Below, in pieces: positions 54,612-63,649 of a stretch of DNA of 64,000 nucleotides. The notes below the pieces were generated by a model. That model ran no database searches. It saw only the letters and a program-made list of their open reading frames with translations, and was not told the origin of the DNA. The stretch covers positions 1 to 64,000 of the forward strand of contig CALFIE010000063.1 in NCBI GenBank assembly GCA_937876095.1, given 5' to 3'. Position 1 is the first letter of the stretch; every line of letters begins with the position of its first letter. Origin of the DNA: an uncultured Flavobacteriales bacterium (GTDB taxonomy: Bacteria; Bacteroidota; Bacteroidia; Flavobacteriales; Weeksellaceae). The translations under genes were made by a program, and so were the position numbers.

Positions 54612-55109
54612 ATGAAAAAAATATTTTTTTTGTTATGTGTTTTTCCATTTATTGCAAAATCTCAAGTTGCAATTGGAAAAACCAGTATTGATGGAAGTGG
54701 AATCTTGGATTTTCCAACGGGCACTACAAAGGGCATTATTTTACCAAATGTTATAAATAATGTAAATATAAACCCAATAGAACCTGGGACTTTAGTTTTT
54801 GATTTAAATAGCTCCAAAATAAAATATTATAACGGGACTTGGATAGAATTATCTGATAAAGACGGAATAAGCCCTACTCTTAATCCTGGAAATGATATTG
54901 TAACAAATAATGGTGTTATTATAGGAGCAGATACCTCAACAGCAAATGGAGCCTTGGTGTTGGAATCTAATGATAAAGCTCTAATTTTACCTAAGATTAT
55001 AGACCCTGTAACCAGTGTAAAATCGCCTGTTGCGGGAATGATTTGTTATGATCCCAATAAAAAATTGTTTTGTCTATATAATGGAAAGGATTGGTTTTTT
55101 TGGAAATAA
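54612..55109 (+). CDS. Small secreted protein paired with the DUF4347 protein
   Basis: A 165-residue secreted protein (signal IFFLLCVFPFIAKSQ). Its second half repeats the C-terminal motif of the upstream protein: LESNDKALILPKI, VAGMICYDPNKKLFCLYNGKDW. It begins with VAIGKTSIDGSGILDF, a short beta-rich stretch seen in trimeric or fibre-like envelope proteins. It is 5 bases after the adhesin-like gene, so both come from one transcript ended by a terminator. Function unknown. Confidence 0.75.
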   Translation: MKKIFFLLCVFPFIAKSQVAIGKTSIDGSGILDFPTGTTKGIILPNVINNVNINPIEPGTLVFDLNSSKIKYYNGTWIELSDKDGISPTLNPGNDIVTNNGVIIGADTSTANGALVLESNDKALILPKIIDPVTSVKSPVAGMICYDPNKKLFCLYNGKDWFFWK

Positions 55110-55131
55110 AAAAATAATGAAATAAGAAATG

Positions 55132-55165
55132 AAACTTTACTAAATATTGGTAAAGTTTTTCTTTT
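55132..55165 (+). terminator. Terminator after the surface protein pair
   Basis: AAACTTTAC pairs with GTAAAGTTT around a 9-base loop, followed by a T-rich run. Confidence 0.8.
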
Positions 55166-55233
55166 TATAATGCTAATTATAATTATCTGAAAACAAAAAT
55201 TTTCATTAAATTTAACCAAAATTCTTTTTTCTT

Positions 55234-56100
55234 ATGAAACTCTATCCTATACAATGCGGAAATTTTAAACTCGATGGTGGTGCCATGTTTGGTGTAGTGC
55301 CGAAAACACTTTGGCAAAAAACCAATCCTGCAGACGAAAAAAATTTAATTGACCTCGGAACACGATCTTTACTCATCGAAGATGGTAAAAAACTGATTTT
55401 GGTAGATTGCGGACTTGGTGAAAAGCAAGACGAAAAATTTTTCGGACATTATTCGTTGTTTGGAGACGATACTTTGGACAAAAATTTGAAAAAATTCGGT
55501 TTTGTGAGAGATGATATTACCGATGTTTTCCTTACGCATCTGCATTTCGACCATTGTGGTGGCGCTATTGAGTGGAACGATGACAAATCGGGTTACAGAC
55601 CGGCATTTAAAAATGCACAATTCTGGAGTAACGAAAACCATTGGAAATGGGCAACTGAACCGAACCCGAGAGAAAAAGCAAGTTTCCTGAAAGAAAATAT
55701 TTTGCCAATGCAAGAAAGTGGTCAACTGAATTTCGTGGATTTGCCAAAAAACGGAAATTACGGTTTTGCTCCCGATTTGAAGATGGACGTGATTTTCGTA
55801 GACGGACATACCGAAAAAATGATGCTTCCCGTGATTCAATATCAAGAAAAAACAGTGGTTTTTGCAGCAGATTTAATTCCAACTACAGGTCATATTCCGC
55901 AAGTGTATGTGATGGGTTATGACACGAGACCACTCTTAACTATGGAAGAAAAAGGAAAATTTCTAAAACAATGTGTAGATAATGAGTACCTTTTGTTCTT
56001 CGAACACGATGCATATAACGAACTCGCAAGTCTGAAAATGACTGAAAAAGGCGTAAAATTAGACGAAACCTACAGTTTGAACGAGGTTTTTGGATATTGA
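55234..56100 (+). CDS. MBL-fold metallo-hydrolase
   Basis: A 288-residue metallo-beta-lactamase-fold enzyme with the zinc motif H102-L-H104-F-D106-H107 and later FVDGHTEKMM and FEHDAYNE blocks. No signal peptide. It resembles lactonase-type or hydroxyacyl-type hydrolases in the broad family (ALFFDH-like order), but the substrate is not assignable. It lies three bases before coaE. Confidence 0.9.
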   Translation: MKLYPIQCGNFKLDGGAMFGVVPKTLWQKTNPADEKNLIDLGTRSLLIEDGKKLILVDCGLGEKQDEKFFGHYSLFGDDTLDKNLKKFGFVRDDITDVFLTHLHFDHCGGAIEWNDDKSGYRPAFKNAQFWSNENHWKWATEPNPREKASFLKENILPMQESGQLNFVDLPKNGNYGFAPDLKMDVIFVDGHTEKMMLPVIQYQEKTVVFAADLIPTTGHIPQVYVMGYDTRPLLTMEEKGKFLKQCVDNEYLLFFEHDAYNELASLKMTEKGVKLDETYSLNEVFGY

Positions 56101-56103
56101 TTT

Positions 56104-56757
56104 ATGAGTTACGAGATACAAGATACGAGTTCAGAAAAACCCGAAACCCGAAACTCGAATCTCAGAACTAAAATCATCGGAATTACTGGTGGAATTGGTT
56201 CTGGAAAATCTATGGTTGCAAAATTTATACAAGAACTCGGTTTTCCTGTATATAATTCTGATTTTTGGGCAAAAGAATTGGTGAATGTAGATGATGATTT
56301 AAAACAAAAAATCATCGCTCTTCTCGGTGAAAACTCTTACGATGAAAACGGAAAATACAACATAAAATTCGTTGGTGAAATGGTTTTCGAGAACGAAAAT
56401 TTATTGAATTCGCTCAACAAAATTATACATCCTGCCGTAAAAATTCATTTTGAAAATTGGGTAAAAGCTCAATCATCAGAATTTGTTTTCAAAGAAACTG
56501 CGCTTCTTTTTGAGTTAAAACTTAATGAAAATTGCTACAAATCTATTTTGGTAACTGCCGAAGAAAATATTCGTATAAAACGAGTAATGGATAGAGATGG
56601 TAGAACTTACCGTGAAGTAAAAGAAATCATAGATAAACAAATGCCCGAATCTGAAAAACGAAAACTCACAGATTATGTGATAGACAACAACCAAAGTATA
56701 GAAGAATTGCAGCTACAAACCAATAGAATTATTCAGCAAATCCAAACAATTTTGTAA
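56104..56757 (+). CDS. coaE: Dephospho-CoA kinase with a repeat-encoded N-terminal extension
   Basis: A 217-residue kinase for the last step of coenzyme A synthesis. The P-loop GGIGSGKS is at residues 29-36 and the LID region RVMDRDGRTYREVKEI is present. Normal CoaE begins about at KIIGITGG, so residues 1-22 (ending KPETRNSNLRT) are an extension encoded entirely by degenerate heptanucleotide repeats. The start codon itself lies against the repeat; no other start precedes KIIGIT. Core residues are intact, so activity is expected. Confidence 0.95.
   Translation: MSYEIQDTSSEKPETRNSNLRTKIIGITGGIGSGKSMVAKFIQELGFPVYNSDFWAKELVNVDDDLKQKIIALLGENSYDENGKYNIKFVGEMVFENENLLNSLNKIIHPAVKIHFENWVKAQSSEFVFKETALLFELKLNENCYKSILVTAEENIRIKRVMDRDGRTYREVKEIIDKQMPESEKRKLTDYVIDNNQSIEELQLQTNRIIQQIQTIL
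56111..56167. repeat. Degenerate heptanucleotide array at the coaE start
   Basis: Consecutive 7-base units TACGAGA, TACAAGA, TACGAGT, TCAGAAA, then (after two bases) CCCGAAA, CCCGAAA, CTCGAAT, CTCAGAA. It encodes the N-terminal extension of CoaE and ends exactly where the conserved kinase begins. The ETRNSNL peptide equals the hutI insert. Confidence 0.85.
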
Positions 56758-56861
56758 ATATTATTCATAAAAATAAGCTCACCTCCTAAAAATGTAAAAA
56801 TGGGGTTGTTAAATAATTGCCAAATTCCTAAAAATCTAGTCACAAATTAACCAGAAAAAAC

Positions 56862-56869
56862 TATTTTTG
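56862..56869 (+). promoter_or_regulatory. -7 element upstream of the thioredoxin-fold lipoprotein
   Basis: TATTTTTG 21 bases before the start codon; no clear TTG at -33. Confidence 0.45.
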
Positions 56870-56889
56870 CAAAAATTTAAATTCAAACA

Positions 56890-58428
56890 ATGAAGAATTA
56901 TGTATTAGTACTCTTCACAGCGTTATTTGCTGTTTCTTGCTCAAAAAAAATTGAGATAAAAGGTAAAGTTACCGGTGGTTCTCCACTAGAACGTATAGAA
57001 TTTGTAGAAGCTTCTGGTGTTGCAACATTGCCACTTGCAAATTTCGGTGTTTCACCAACTGGTGAATTTTCAGGAAGTTTCGAAGCACCAAAAAACGGAA
57101 TGTATCTAATGACTTATGCAGGAAAACAAAATTTGTTTTACCTGAAACAAGGTCAAACATTCAGTATTTCTGGCAATAGCAACGATTTTCCACAGAATTT
57201 CACGATCACTGGTGATGCTAAAAACAACAACAAATTCTTGAAAATGTGTCAAACTTTTTTCGAAAAATATTCGCAAAAAGTGAATATGAATGAGCTTGTC
57301 GCCAAAGATGAAGCAACTTACCTGAAAGAAGCCGATAAAATTACTGCTGACCTAACCAAAAATATCGATGAAAACGCAAAAAATGCAGGTGCTGACAGCG
57401 ATGTTGTAAGCTGGAAAAAAGACGAACTTAATGCTAGTATTTTAGGATTCTTGAACCAATTTGAAACTTATCACGGACAAACAACCAACAATCCAGCATT
57501 CAAAGTAAGTCAGAAATTTATCGATTACGAAAAAAAATTATCTAAAGATAATGACAGATTGGTAGAAAATCTACCTAGCTACAGAAATTTCTTATTACAA
57601 AAAATCTCTCCAGAATACCAAAAATTTGCAGATTCTCAACCAAAAAAAGACGGAATCACCACTTCTGAAGTGTTCTCCTCTTTCCTGAAAACAAAAAAAG
57701 AGATGTCGCAAATCACTAAAGATTATTTGTTGGCTTATGTAATGGCTCAAACTGATATGAATGTTGGTACAACAAAGGAAATTAAAGCCAGAATTACGAA
57801 ATTAATAGATTCTGATATTCAAAATGCAACCATAAAAAAAGGTTTGAAAGACATCGATTTTGTAGTTACAGGTTTCCCAGAAGGTTCTACTTTGCCAGAA
57901 GCAAGTTTCTCTACACAAGATGGTAAAAAATACAGTTTTGCTGAGAGCAAAGGAAAACCAACTTTGGTGATGTTCTATGCATCTTGGAATCCATATATAG
58001 CACAATCTACCATTCCTGTTCTGAAAGAAGTGGTGAATTTTTATAAATCTAAAATGAATTTCGTATTTGTAAATTTAGATGATACCAAAGAACAATTCCA
58101 GAAAACCAGCAAAGAATTACTGAAAGGAATTCCAGGAACCAAAGTCTATGCAGAAGGTGGTTTGGATTCAGAAACCGCCAAAAAATTTGGAATTTATGCC
58201 TTCAAATTGCCGAATTTTATGTTACTAGATAAAGACGGTAAAACCGCAGGAAACTATTCTGTGAATTTAGGTGATGCCAATTTCATAGTTGTGATGGACA
58301 AACTTACCGGTCTCAAAGCACCACAAGTTGCACCCGAAACTCCGTTGCCAAATCAGATGATTCCTGCGCAACCTGCTCCACAACAAGCACCACCACAACA
58401 ACCAGCGCAACCACAACCTGCAAAATAG
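56890..58428 (+). CDS. TlpA-like thioredoxin-fold lipoprotein lacking the CxxC
   Basis: A 512-residue lipoprotein (lipobox FAVSC, C17). The first 100 residues form a DUF4369-like domain (IKGKVTGGSPLERIEFVEA, GKQNLFYLKQGQTF). A helical middle follows. The C-terminal thioredoxin-like domain (about residues 340-480) has VMFYASWNPYIAQS, where the usual WCxxC is replaced by W366-N-P-Y, so no redox dithiol exists. The last 30 residues are rich in P, Q and A. It is presumably anchored to the outer or inner membrane and acts structurally or in binding rather than in redox chemistry. Confidence 0.87.
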   Translation: MKNYVLVLFTALFAVSCSKKIEIKGKVTGGSPLERIEFVEASGVATLPLANFGVSPTGEFSGSFEAPKNGMYLMTYAGKQNLFYLKQGQTFSISGNSNDFPQNFTITGDAKNNNKFLKMCQTFFEKYSQKVNMNELVAKDEATYLKEADKITADLTKNIDENAKNAGADSDVVSWKKDELNASILGFLNQFETYHGQTTNNPAFKVSQKFIDYEKKLSKDNDRLVENLPSYRNFLLQKISPEYQKFADSQPKKDGITTSEVFSSFLKTKKEMSQITKDYLLAYVMAQTDMNVGTTKEIKARITKLIDSDIQNATIKKGLKDIDFVVTGFPEGSTLPEASFSTQDGKKYSFAESKGKPTLVMFYASWNPYIAQSTIPVLKEVVNFYKSKMNFVFVNLDDTKEQFQKTSKELLKGIPGTKVYAEGGLDSETAKKFGIYAFKLPNFMLLDKDGKTAGNYSVNLGDANFIVVMDKLTGLKAPQVAPETPLPNQMIPAQPAPQQAPPQQPAQPQPAK

Positions 58429-58452
58429 TTGTTAAAACCTTTCAAATAAATA

Positions 58453-58485
58453 AAAAACGGATTACTTCATCCGTTTTTTTTATAT
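58453..58485 (+). terminator. Terminator after the thioredoxin-fold lipoprotein
   Basis: AAAACGGAT pairs with ATCCGTTTT around a short loop, followed by a T-run. Confidence 0.85.
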
Positions 58486-58521
58486 TTTTACTAAAAATTT
58501 CTCATTAATTAAACTAAAAAA

Positions 58522-59928
58522 TTGAAGAAAAAGAAAAACATTGTACTGCAAAACATCACATTGGTTTCTGCAGGTGCAAAAGGAGTTGCCGTAGGAAAAA
58601 CCGAGGAAGGAAAAACCGTTTTTGTTTCGGGCGCAGTTCCGGGTGATGTCGTAAATGCACGTGTGAAAAAATCGAAATCCAATTATTACGAAACCGAACT
58701 TCTAGAAATTTTGCAACCTTCTTCTAATCGTGTTACGCCAAAATGTGTACATTTCGGAGTTTGTGGTGGTTGCAAATGGCAAAATTTATCCTACGAAAAG
58801 CAGTTGCAGTACAAACAAGAAGAGGTGGTGCAAAACATCAAACGAATTGGCGGAATAGACCAATTCGAAACCCTCCCAATTTTGGGAACAGTAGAACCGT
58901 ATTTCTATCGCAACAAGATGGAGTTTTCTTTTTCTAATGCACGTTGGTTAACCAGTTATGAAATCAGTTCCGAAGAAAATTTTGGGAACAAAGATGCACT
59001 CGGTTTTCACATTCCAGGAATGTGGAGCAAAATTTTGGATCTCAAAGAGTGTTTTCTACAAGAAAATCCATCCAACGAAATTAGATTGGCCGTAAAAAAC
59101 TATGCCGTAAAAAATGGTTTGGATTTTTTCGATGTCAAAAACCAAGAAGGTTTTCTAAGAACATTGATGTTGCGACAAAATTCTAAAAACGAATGGATGG
59201 TGCTTTTTCAACTCTATCGAGAAGAAAAAGAAAACCGAGAACAACTTTTTGAATTTTTATTAAAAAAATTTCCGCAAATTACCACGTTGGTTTTCACCAT
59301 CAATGCTAAAAACAATGACTCTATCTACGATACAGACATACAAACCTATTTCGGAAATGGTTATTTGATGGAGGAAATGGATGGGCTTCAGTTCAAAATC
59401 GGTCCGAAATCTTTTTTCCAGACGAATTATCATCAAGCATTAGAATTGTACAGGAAAACATTGGAATTCGCTGATTTACAAGGTAATGAAGTAGTCTATG
59501 ATTTATACACCGGAACTGGAACCATTGCTCAATATGTTGCCAGAAATGCCAAAAAAGTAATCGGTATAGAATCGGTACCAGAAGCAATTGCTGCAGCCAA
59601 AGAACACGCTGAACTGAACGGACTGAAAAATTGTGAATTTTTCTGTGGAGATATGAAAGATATTTTTACCGAAGAATTTTTGCAAAATCATCCAAAAGCA
59701 GACGTTCTAATAACAGATCCACCAAGAGACGGAATGCACAAAAAAGTGGTAGAACAAATTCTGCAACTTTTACCCGAAAAAATCGTGTACGTAAGTTGCA
59801 ACTCTGCAACACAAGCAAGAGATATCGCACTGATGAAAGATCACTACGAATTAATAAAAATTCTACCAGTAGATATGTTTCCGCAAACACATCACGTAGA
59901 AAACATTGCTTTGCTCATAAAAAAATAA
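58522..59928 (+). CDS. rlmD: 23S rRNA (uracil(1939)-C(5))-methyltransferase
   Basis: A 468-residue SAM-dependent RNA methyltransferase. A TRAM domain (about residues 5-65) is followed by the iron-sulfur cysteines C75, C81 and C84 (CVHFGVCGGC), then the methyltransferase core with YTGTGTIAQYV, ITDPPRDGMH, and the nucleophile C426 in YVSCNSATQARD. The start is TTG; no ATG is nearby, and the first KKKKN residues are charged as usual. Target could also be a paralogous uracil. Confidence 0.93.
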   Translation: MKKKKNIVLQNITLVSAGAKGVAVGKTEEGKTVFVSGAVPGDVVNARVKKSKSNYYETELLEILQPSSNRVTPKCVHFGVCGGCKWQNLSYEKQLQYKQEEVVQNIKRIGGIDQFETLPILGTVEPYFYRNKMEFSFSNARWLTSYEISSEENFGNKDALGFHIPGMWSKILDLKECFLQENPSNEIRLAVKNYAVKNGLDFFDVKNQEGFLRTLMLRQNSKNEWMVLFQLYREEKENREQLFEFLLKKFPQITTLVFTINAKNNDSIYDTDIQTYFGNGYLMEEMDGLQFKIGPKSFFQTNYHQALELYRKTLEFADLQGNEVVYDLYTGTGTIAQYVARNAKKVIGIESVPEAIAAAKEHAELNGLKNCEFFCGDMKDIFTEEFLQNHPKADVLITDPPRDGMHKKVVEQILQLLPEKIVYVSCNSATQARDIALMKDHYELIKILPVDMFPQTHHVENIALLIKK

Positions 59929-60028
59929 ATATTTTCTTTAACTTTGATTTCTACAATGCAGTACTCTATTGTTTTTTAATTAAAAAAAATGCATTAATAA
60001 TTTCATTAAAATAAAATATATAATCTGT

Positions 60029-62542
60029 ATGAAAATGCTCCCAAAAATTGGTCTTTTTTTGTTAGTACTTCTCTACTCAGGAATCTATGCACAGCAAGAT
60101 TCTACCAAAACTAAATCTGCCACACAAAAAGCTGACAGTACCAAACTGAAAGAGAAAAAATCGGGCGTTCTGAAACCGTACAAAGACATCATTACAGATA
60201 AAGCAGTTTCTGATGACGGAATTTTCACGGTACATAAAATAGAGGACAAATATTTTTTTGAAATTCCAGAATCTGCTATGAAAAAAGATTTCTTGGTGGT
60301 AACTCGATTGACCAAAGCAGGTGCAGAAATGCGCTCCGGAACTAGTGGTTATGCAGGAGATCAGATTGGGCAAAATCTAATTTCGTTTGAGAAAGGTCCC
60401 AAAAACAAAGTTTTTGTGCGCTCTATTTCGTTTGCAGATTTCGCCAAAGATTCTACCTCATCTATGTACAACACGGTGATGCGAAACAATGTACAACCAA
60501 TCATACAAGCATTTGAGATGAAATCTCTTGGTAAAGACAGCAAATCTGTGGTGATAGATGTTACTGATTTCCTTAACGGTGATAACGGAATTATCTCTTT
60601 TGATCCGAGAGCAAAAAATTCGTTCAGAGTTGGTTCTTTGCAAGGCGACAAATCGTACATCAATTTTGTGAAATCTTATCCCGGAAATATTGAAATCAAT
60701 ACCACCAAAACTTTCAGCAAATCTGCAGGTGAAACACCAACAATTCCAGGTGCACCAAAACCAATTGTGAACGGAAATTATACGGTAGAAATCAATTCAT
60801 CTATCATACTTTTGCCAGAAAATCAGATGCAATCACGGTATTTCGATCCGCGAGTTGGCTATTTCACGGTAAGTTATACCGATTTTGATAAAAATCCACA
60901 AGGTGTAGAACGCGTTTCGCTCATCAAAAGATGGCGATTAGAACCAAAACCAGAAGATATAGAAAAATACAAACGTGGCGAATTGGTAGAACCAGCAAAA
61001 CCAATCGTGTTCTATATAGATCCTTTAACTCCAAAAAAATGGATGCCTTATCTTATACAAGGTGTAAATGATTGGCAAAAAGCATTCGAAAAAGCAGGAT
61101 TCAAAAATGCCATTTATGCCAAAGTTCCTAATGCTAAAGACAATCCAGAATGGAGTTTAGAAGACGCTAGATTTTCTGCGATTGTCTATAAACCTTCTGA
61201 TGTTCCCAATGCTTCTGGTCCTTCTATTGCAGATCCCAGAACTGGCGAAATTTTAGAAAGTCACATCAATTGGTATCACAATGTGATGCAACTGCTCAGA
61301 AATTGGTATTTCATACAAGCTTCTCCAAATGATTTGAGAGCCAGAAAAGTGGAATTTGATGATGAATTAATGGGACAACTCATTCGTTTTGTATCTTCCC
61401 ACGAAGTTGGTCATACTCTTGGTTTGCGACATAATTTCGGGTCGAGTTCTACCGTTCCTGTAGAAAAATTACGGGATAATGAATGGTTGAAAAAAAACGG
61501 ACATACTCCTTCTATTATGGATTATGCACGATTCAATTACGTAGCACAACCAGAGGATCATATAGAAGAAAGCGGAATCATGCCAAGAATTGGTGATTAT
61601 GATGATTGGGCAATTAATTGGGGTTACAGAAGATTTTATGACTATGATTCGCCTGAAAAAGAAAAACCTTACCTCAACAAATGGGTAATAAATGAATTGA
61701 AAAACCCAAGATTGTGGTTTGGTACAGAAACCAATTATTTCGATCCTCGTTCGCAAAGCGAACAAGTAGGCGACAACGCAATGATTGCAAACAAATACGG
61801 AATTAATAATTTAAAATTAATTACCCAAAATCTACTAAATTGGACAGCAAAACCCAACGAAAATTATGAAGAATTGGGGAAAATCTATGACCAAGTTCTC
61901 ACACAATATTCCCGATATTTAGGGCACGTTTCAAAATATATTGGTGGTGTGATGGAAACTCCGAAAACACAAGAACAAAGCGGTGCCATTTACGAAGTAG
62001 TTCCAGAAAAAGACCAAAAATCGGCGTTGCGATTTCTCAATGAAAATATTTTCACGACTCCAAATTGGTTGGTTCCAACTGATATTTTAAATAAAATTAA
62101 TAAAACACCGGTAGAAGTGGTTGAAAATCTACAAAACAAAGTGTTGGATAGAATTTTGAATAGTTTGGTGCTCAATCAACTCTACCAATCAGAAACTTTG
62201 TCTGGTTCCAGTTATTCATTGGTGCAATATTTGGGCGATTTGAAATCTACTATTTTCTCCGAAATCAATAAAGGTAGCAAAATAGATTTGTACCGCAGAA
62301 ATCTCCAAAGAAATTTTGTACATAGTCTAATTACACAACTTGGTACCAAAACCACCATCGATTTATCTGGAGATAGAAAAGTAATTTCTGCTGAAAATTC
62401 TGATGTTGCACCGATCATAAGAGGAACTCTGAAAGACCTGAAATCCCAATTGAGTGCCAAAACAAATGCTGCCGACAAATTAACACGCTACCATTTAGAA
62501 GATTTGGTATATAAAATCCAAAAAGCATTAGACCCAAAATAA
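60029..62542 (+). CDS. Zinc-dependent metalloprotease (HExxHxxGxxH)
   Basis: An 837-residue secreted protease. A signal (IGLFLLVLLYSGIYAQQ) is followed by DUF5118/DUF5117-like N-terminal domains and the catalytic part with H458-E459-V-G-H462-TLGLR-H468, the third zinc ligand as in metzincin-type sites. SIMDYARFNYVAQPED follows as the Met-turn-like region. The family is common and duplicated in Bacteroidota; natural substrates are unknown. It shares a stop/start overlap with the next gene. Confidence 0.93.
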   Translation: MKMLPKIGLFLLVLLYSGIYAQQDSTKTKSATQKADSTKLKEKKSGVLKPYKDIITDKAVSDDGIFTVHKIEDKYFFEIPESAMKKDFLVVTRLTKAGAEMRSGTSGYAGDQIGQNLISFEKGPKNKVFVRSISFADFAKDSTSSMYNTVMRNNVQPIIQAFEMKSLGKDSKSVVIDVTDFLNGDNGIISFDPRAKNSFRVGSLQGDKSYINFVKSYPGNIEINTTKTFSKSAGETPTIPGAPKPIVNGNYTVEINSSIILLPENQMQSRYFDPRVGYFTVSYTDFDKNPQGVERVSLIKRWRLEPKPEDIEKYKRGELVEPAKPIVFYIDPLTPKKWMPYLIQGVNDWQKAFEKAGFKNAIYAKVPNAKDNPEWSLEDARFSAIVYKPSDVPNASGPSIADPRTGEILESHINWYHNVMQLLRNWYFIQASPNDLRARKVEFDDELMGQLIRFVSSHEVGHTLGLRHNFGSSSTVPVEKLRDNEWLKKNGHTPSIMDYARFNYVAQPEDHIEESGIMPRIGDYDDWAINWGYRRFYDYDSPEKEKPYLNKWVINELKNPRLWFGTETNYFDPRSQSEQVGDNAMIANKYGINNLKLITQNLLNWTAKPNENYEELGKIYDQVLTQYSRYLGHVSKYIGGVMETPKTQEQSGAIYEVVPEKDQKSALRFLNENIFTTPNWLVPTDILNKINKTPVEVVENLQNKVLDRILNSLVLNQLYQSETLSGSSYSLVQYLGDLKSTIFSEINKGSKIDLYRRNLQRNFVHSLITQLGTKTTIDLSGDRKVISAENSDVAPIIRGTLKDLKSQLSAKTNAADKLTRYHLEDLVYKIQKALDPK

Positions 62543-63024
62543 TGATAAAATTAACCCAATTTTTTGCGCTTTTTTTGTTTTTTTTCGCAGTAATTTCCTG
62601 CGGAAATGATGATGATATTTGCACTACAGGTGAAGCAACTCCCAGAATGAAAATAAAATTCAAAACCAAAGCAGATGGCAAACTGAAAACAATGGCACTA
62701 CTCTATGTAGACGTAGATTATGGTTCTGGTCCTGTGAATATCATTAGTAACAAAGTCAATGTAGATTCTATTTTGGTTCCGTTGCGAGTAGACAACAATT
62801 TGTACACCAATATCTACATCAGAACCAGCGAAACTGGGAATAAATCGGTCATTAAAACCAACTATACCACCAAATCAGAATATGTTTCTCCAGCTTGTGG
62901 TGTGAAAAAATTGTACGAAAATGTAAACTCAGAACTCATAACACCCAATCCAGTTTTGGGAGTAGAACAAAGTCAAAATCAAATAATTAATGAAAATAAG
63001 ACGCATCTTTATCTGCTTTTTTAG
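62542..63024 (+). CDS. DUF6452 family lipoprotein
   Basis: A 160-residue lipoprotein (lipobox AVISC, C20) with the family opening CTTGEATPRMKIKFK. The rest is beta-rich. It starts with a TAATG overlap after the metalloprotease and overlaps the next gene by 35 bases. DUF6452 and DUF6048 genes are usual neighbours in Flavobacteriia, often close to rlmD, but the function is unknown. Confidence 0.82.
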   Translation: MIKLTQFFALFLFFFAVISCGNDDDICTTGEATPRMKIKFKTKADGKLKTMALLYVDVDYGSGPVNIISNKVNVDSILVPLRVDNNLYTNIYIRTSETGNKSVIKTNYTTKSEYVSPACGVKKLYENVNSELITPNPVLGVEQSQNQIINENKTHLYLLF

Positions 63025-63649
63025 CCTATTTTCGGTTTTCGGAATTTCCCAGCAAAAAAAAGATACCGCAAAAGTAAAATGGCATTACCAACCAAATTTT
63101 ATGGTTGGAGCAGATGTATTGAATGGTGGTTTGTCTTTTTTCAGAGACCGAAAAGTCTACCAAGGTTTTGTATCTACGATGTTGAAGAAAAATCTACACG
63201 CAGCAATAGATGTAGGTTTTGAAAAAAATATCTATCAAAAAAATAATTATGACGCTTCAGTTTCTGGACCTTACCTGAAATTAGGAGCCTTTTATATGTT
63301 GGCTAAAGATCCAGAAAATCAACTCAACGGATTTTTTGCAGGCGGAAAATTAGCTGGATCAGTCTATAAGCAAGAATATTTTGCGGTACCAGTTCGTGGT
63401 TATGGTGGTAGTAATTCATCGGTAGCATTTCCATCTTCTACCCAATCTTCTTATTGGTTAGAAGGAACTATTGGTGGTAGAGTACAATTGTTCAGCAGTC
63501 ATTATTATATAGAAATGCAAATACAACCAAGATATCTATTGTATTCTACCAAACAGGACAATCTGAAGCCAATGATTGTACCTGGATTTGGCAAAAGTTC
63601 TACCAATTTCAATTTGGGTGTTTCTTGGAGTTTGGCTTATAGTTTCTAA
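62990..63649 (+). CDS. DUF6048 family outer membrane protein
   Basis: A 219-residue protein with a signal (IFICFFSLFSVFGISQQ) and beta-barrel character: alternating aromatic residues, FMVGADVLNGGLSFF, YYIEMQIQPRYLLYS, and a C-terminal SWSLAYSF. It is translationally linked to the DUF6452 lipoprotein, with which it may form an outer membrane complex. Confidence 0.82.
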   Translation: MKIRRIFICFFSLFSVFGISQQKKDTAKVKWHYQPNFMVGADVLNGGLSFFRDRKVYQGFVSTMLKKNLHAAIDVGFEKNIYQKNNYDASVSGPYLKLGAFYMLAKDPENQLNGFFAGGKLAGSVYKQEYFAVPVRGYGGSNSSVAFPSSTQSSYWLEGTIGGRVQLFSSHYYIEMQIQPRYLLYSTKQDNLKPMIVPGFGKSSTNFNLGVSWSLAYSF

